64,000 bases of DNA, taken from Onchocerca volvulus (lineage: Eukaryota; Nematoda; Chromadorea; Rhabditida; Onchocercidae). Position numbers and translations under genes: made by a program. Where the stretch lies: positions 3,277,631 to 3,341,630 of the forward strand of contig HG738140.1 of NCBI GenBank assembly GCA_000499405.2, given 5' to 3'. The notes beneath the pieces are model-generated. The model searched no databases, was not told the origin of the DNA, and worked only from the letters and a program-made list of their open reading frames with translations. Shown in pieces: positions 61,901 through 64,000 of this stretch. Within the stretch, counting starts at the first letter, position 1; each line of letters starts with the position of its first letter.

Positions 61901-64000
61901 TCGCATTTTAATAAAATATAATCATAAAAATGAAAATGGTAGATGAAATTACCTAAATTTAGATACGGTAGATTATCTAACCTTTTATATTTCAGGGTAA
62001 CGGTATAACACTGGTACATCGTCCACGCGATCCATATATGTTTGCTTCTGATAAAACAATCCGATATACCGTCAATACAATTGAAGTAAATTTTACATTT
62101 TTGTGAAATAATTTTAAAAAATACAACTTTAAGTAAAATATTACTTTTAACTTTATCACTAAATTGATAATTTTATCATTGCGAAATTGTAATTTTAAGA
62201 ATTTCAAAATATTGAAAGAAAATTTTGTTGTTTTTAATTGTATCGCTATATATTTGTTGTTGAAATTAAAAAAAAAATTATTATCTTTTTAATTGTATCA
62301 TTATATATTATCATTATTGATAATTTGATTCAATAATTTAAAATGTTTAAAAAATTTTCCAATCATAATAATGATAATGCATAATGATAGAATTTATTTT
62401 AAAATTCAAAAAATTTTTGAAAATTTTCAATTTTTTTTTAAATTTACATATTAACATTTTTCATTAAGGAAAAAATTTTTTATCATTATTAGGAAGAAAG
62501 AATTATCTTTCAAATATTGCTTCAACTTTCTTCTATTATTAGTCTCTATATTTAAGACTTTTAATTGGAAGAATTAATAATTAACTGAAATGGATCTGTT
62601 TTTTTTTTTTTTTTCGTTTAGTGGATGTAAATCTCAAAAAACATGAATTAATAAATTCTAATTTTCGATCGATTTAACAAATTTCTGCTTAATTACTGCT
62701 CGCATAATCCACTTTTTTTCTGCAAGAAAAAAGATTTTTTTTTGTAAAAAATTTTGTGTTTTTTGAAAAATGAATTTAATATGATTATTTTTGTAGGCAA
62801 ATTATGAGCAATTAGATGGAAGACCAGCAACTCGAGCAGATTTGATGATGGTACTAGCTAATGTTGAAATGATGTTAATTCGTGCTACGCATTGTTATGG
62901 ACAAGAAAATACAAGGTTATACCGTATTTGTTATAAAATTTTGAAAAATTAGTTCTTTTTAATTTTGAATATTAATTTCTTGAAGAAACCATATATAAAC
63001 ATATAATATTACATTTTTTTACTTAGTTTTAGAATTTAGTTTTTTCTAACTCGTAAATATTAATTTTTCTTGTTATTTTGAATAAAGTATATATGGGTAT
63101 ATTCAATTAATGTCATACCTTAGTCATTCATTTTATTTTAAGATTTAATTCTTTTTAATCGAGAATATTAGTTTCTTATTATTTCAATGAAGTATATACA
63201 TATAATTAGGTTTATATCATATTCATTTACTTCATTTTAAAATTTAATTCTTTTTAATTTAGGATATTAAGTTCTTGTTATTTAAATACAACATATCCTA
63301 TGGATAATTTCGATGCACTTTCTTAGTTAAAGAAATATTAAAAAATATATTCAATAAATATGATTATCGGATAAATGTTATAAATTTCATGTTATCATTA
63401 ATTAATTTCCTGTTAAAAATTTTATCAAATTTATTGCAGGCTTGGAGATATTACTTGGGAAATAGCAGTTAATCGTGATACTCAAGAAAGATTTGCTTTA
63501 GAAGTTGAACAATGTTCATGTCCACCAGGTTCAAAAATTTATTTATTTCATTTCTTTTTGCTTATTTTGAAATTTCAATTTCATTTTACTAATTAATTTA
63601 GTAAGTTACGCAATAATTTTCTCTCATCTACTGAATTAAATGCGAATATTTGTTAAAAATTCTTAATTATTCAATAAAAGAATACGATTTTTTCCGATAT
63701 ATTTTATTCCTATTTATCTTATCAATCGAAAATAATCTCTTTTATTCGATGTATTGCGTGAAATAGAATCTTATCATTGACACTAACTTTTAATCAGCTA
63801 TATTTTTAATAATTTTTGGTTATTAGATAAATTATATACATAATATATAAATTATTTGCATTTATATTATAAATCGAAGTGATCTTTTTATTCGATGTAA
63901 AGAAATGATACGAAATGGATTTCATTATTGATACTAAATTTTAATTTCATTAAATATACTTTTAACAATTTTATATTATTGATTTCTCAGGTTATACCAG
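49812..64000 (+). CDS. unc-52: UNC-52/perlecan, 5' part (truncated by window end)
   Basis: The exons are 49812-49932, 50592-50621, 51128-51397, 55088-55230, 55707-55955, 56700-56908, 58502-58685, 58954-59094, 60766-60933, 61370-61456, 61996-62085, 62797-62915, 63440-63528 and 63991 onward. All phases agree, giving about 636 residues so far. The order is signal peptide, Ig, three LDLa, Ig, laminin-type EGF, laminin IV type A (LamB), then CSCPPGYT starting the next laminin-EGF. This is the known start of nematode UNC-52, the basement-membrane heparan sulfate proteoglycan that anchors body-wall muscle attachment sites. A 12-base cassette at 59970-59981 may be an optional exon. The Ig exon could alternatively begin at 51119. 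Introns carry tandem repeats and a DR1 array. An alternative N-terminus could come from the SEA-LDLa exons upstream. Confidence 0.92.
50592..50621 (+). CDS. unc-52: unc-52 exon 2: 30-base linker exon
   Basis: Flanked by TATTTCAG and GTTAGT, both phase 1, it adds QTVNDYRPH between the signal peptide and the first Ig domain. Being a multiple of three with symmetric phase, it can be skipped without a frame change. Confidence 0.7.
51128..51397 (+). CDS. unc-52: unc-52 exon 3: Ig domain 1
   Basis: It encodes [20 protein letters not shown], then NCRARA, VRWTRYG and [14 protein letters not shown]: an I-set Ig domain with both cysteines and the Trp. Phase 1 on both sides makes it a shuffling-type exon. 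Confidence 0.92.
53007..53030 (+). promoter_or_regulatory. Triple AGGTCA direct repeat with 1-base spacing (DR1-type)
   Basis: AGGTCA occurs at 53008-53013, 53015-53020 and 53022-53027 with one A between copies. DR1 spacing is the classical target of HNF4/RXR-class nuclear receptors. A related AGGTGAA array lies at 52839-52870. A simple heptamer microsatellite is the alternative explanation. Confidence 0.45.
54588..54612. repeat. (AATGTT)n hexamer repeat
   Basis: Four copies of a GTTAATGTTAATG-type unit in tandem. Confidence 0.8.
55088..55955 (+). CDS. unc-52: unc-52 exons 4-5: three LDLa repeats
   Basis: Exon 55088-55230 encodes [13 protein letters not shown] to CRDRTDEQ, and its last cysteine comes from exon 55707-55955. 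That exon continues with [13 protein letters not shown] to [10 protein letters not shown] and [14 protein letters not shown] to CQDGSDE; the closing cysteine lies in the next exon (IGC). All calcium-site acidic residues are present. Three LDLa between two Ig domains matches UNC-52. Confidence 0.92.
56700..58685 (+). CDS. unc-52: unc-52 exons 6-7: Ig domain 2 and start of laminin-EGF
   Basis: Exon 56700-56908 gives [13 protein letters not shown], then [19 protein letters not shown]. Exon 58502-58685 gives [16 protein letters not shown], completing the Ig domain. It then runs [20 protein letters not shown], the first part of a laminin-type EGF. The junction is phase 2 and restores Gln. Confidence 0.92.
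56909..58501 (+). other. unc-52 intron 6
   Basis: It is AT-rich, T-tract-rich sequence with no coding segment or notable repeat beyond homopolymers. Confidence 0.5.
58954..59094 (+). CDS. unc-52: unc-52 exon 8: laminin-EGF end
   Basis: It encodes [13 protein letters not shown], then [20 protein letters not shown], the cysteine pattern that precedes laminin IV domains in perlecan. Flanked by TTCTAG and GTAAGT, phase 0. Confidence 0.92.
59095..60765 (+). other. unc-52 intron 8 with a degenerate tandem repeat
   Basis: It contains the possible 12-base cassette exon at 59970-59981 and, at about 59990-60430, three diverged copies of a unit of about 180 bp marked by CACTATTTTTGGTGTG, GCTATTCAGTGTGACC and ATTATTTGGTATGTTT. 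Confidence 0.5.
60766..63528 (+). CDS. unc-52: unc-52 exons 9-13: laminin IV type A (LamB) domain
   Basis: The five exons are 60766-60933, 61370-61456, 61996-62085, 62797-62915 and 63440-63528. Key segments are [30 protein letters not shown], then [18 protein letters not shown] and VEQCSCPPG. This is the globular laminin IV domain that interrupts a laminin-EGF repeat in perlecan. Donors and acceptors are standard, and the start of the next exon (63991) restores GYT. Confidence 0.93.
62086..62796 (+). other. unc-52 intron 11
   Basis: AT-rich; nothing beyond homopolymers and TTATCATTAT-type repeats. Confidence 0.45.

Overview
The window looks like nematode nuclear DNA, most likely from a filarial or other spirurid worm. 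Three things point there: the sequence is very AT-rich with long A and T homopolymers, introns run to many kilobases with short acceptors of the TTTCAG type, and two coding starts sit 2-3 bases after a splice acceptor, as in spliced-leader trans-splicing. The gene content also fits: a perlecan (unc-52) start, an HHAT-like acyltransferase, and a small secreted protein of filarial style. The species call is inference. I saw no bacterial operon, CRISPR array, tRNA or intact transposon.

Layout, left to right. (1) 867-2135, + strand: a small two-exon secreted protein rich in N-glycosylation sites. (2) 2848-32836, + strand: fifteen exons whose phases all agree. They encode a signal peptide, a SEA domain, an LDLa repeat, an Ig-like domain lacking its cysteines, a second LDLa, a small cysteine-rich EB-like module, two more LDLa, a 320-residue Asn/Gly/Arg/Lys/Tyr-rich stretch, two LDLa, a 400-residue Glu/Arg/Gln-rich coiled coil and a seventh LDLa. 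The last exon ends at a good donor and no stop follows within it. (3) 17525-23739, - strand: a complete five-exon HHAT-type MBOAT acyltransferase, nested inside one intron of gene 2. (4) 32837-49811: a 17-kb stretch without recognisable exons, holding tandem repeats, a G-quadruplex-capable GC island and GATA-type repeats. (5) 49812-64000 and beyond, + strand: the 5' part of unc-52/perlecan, with signal peptide, Ig, three LDLa, Ig, laminin-EGF and laminin IV (LamB) domains, cut by the window edge.

The most interesting point is how gene 2 relates to unc-52. Vertebrate perlecan begins SEA-LDLa-Ig. Nematode UNC-52 is described as beginning directly with Ig and LDLa, without SEA. Here a SEA-LDLa-Ig protein lies just upstream on the same strand. 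Its final donor is phase 1, and so is the acceptor of the first unc-52 Ig exon. The two blocks could therefore be one gene with two promoters (a long SEA isoform and a short isoform starting at 49812) or two adjacent genes. RNA evidence is needed to choose. Other points of note are a divergent 28S rRNA fragment in a SEA-domain intron, a 45-bp minisatellite after the coiled-coil exon, and a triple DR1 (AGGTCA) array in the first long unc-52 intron.
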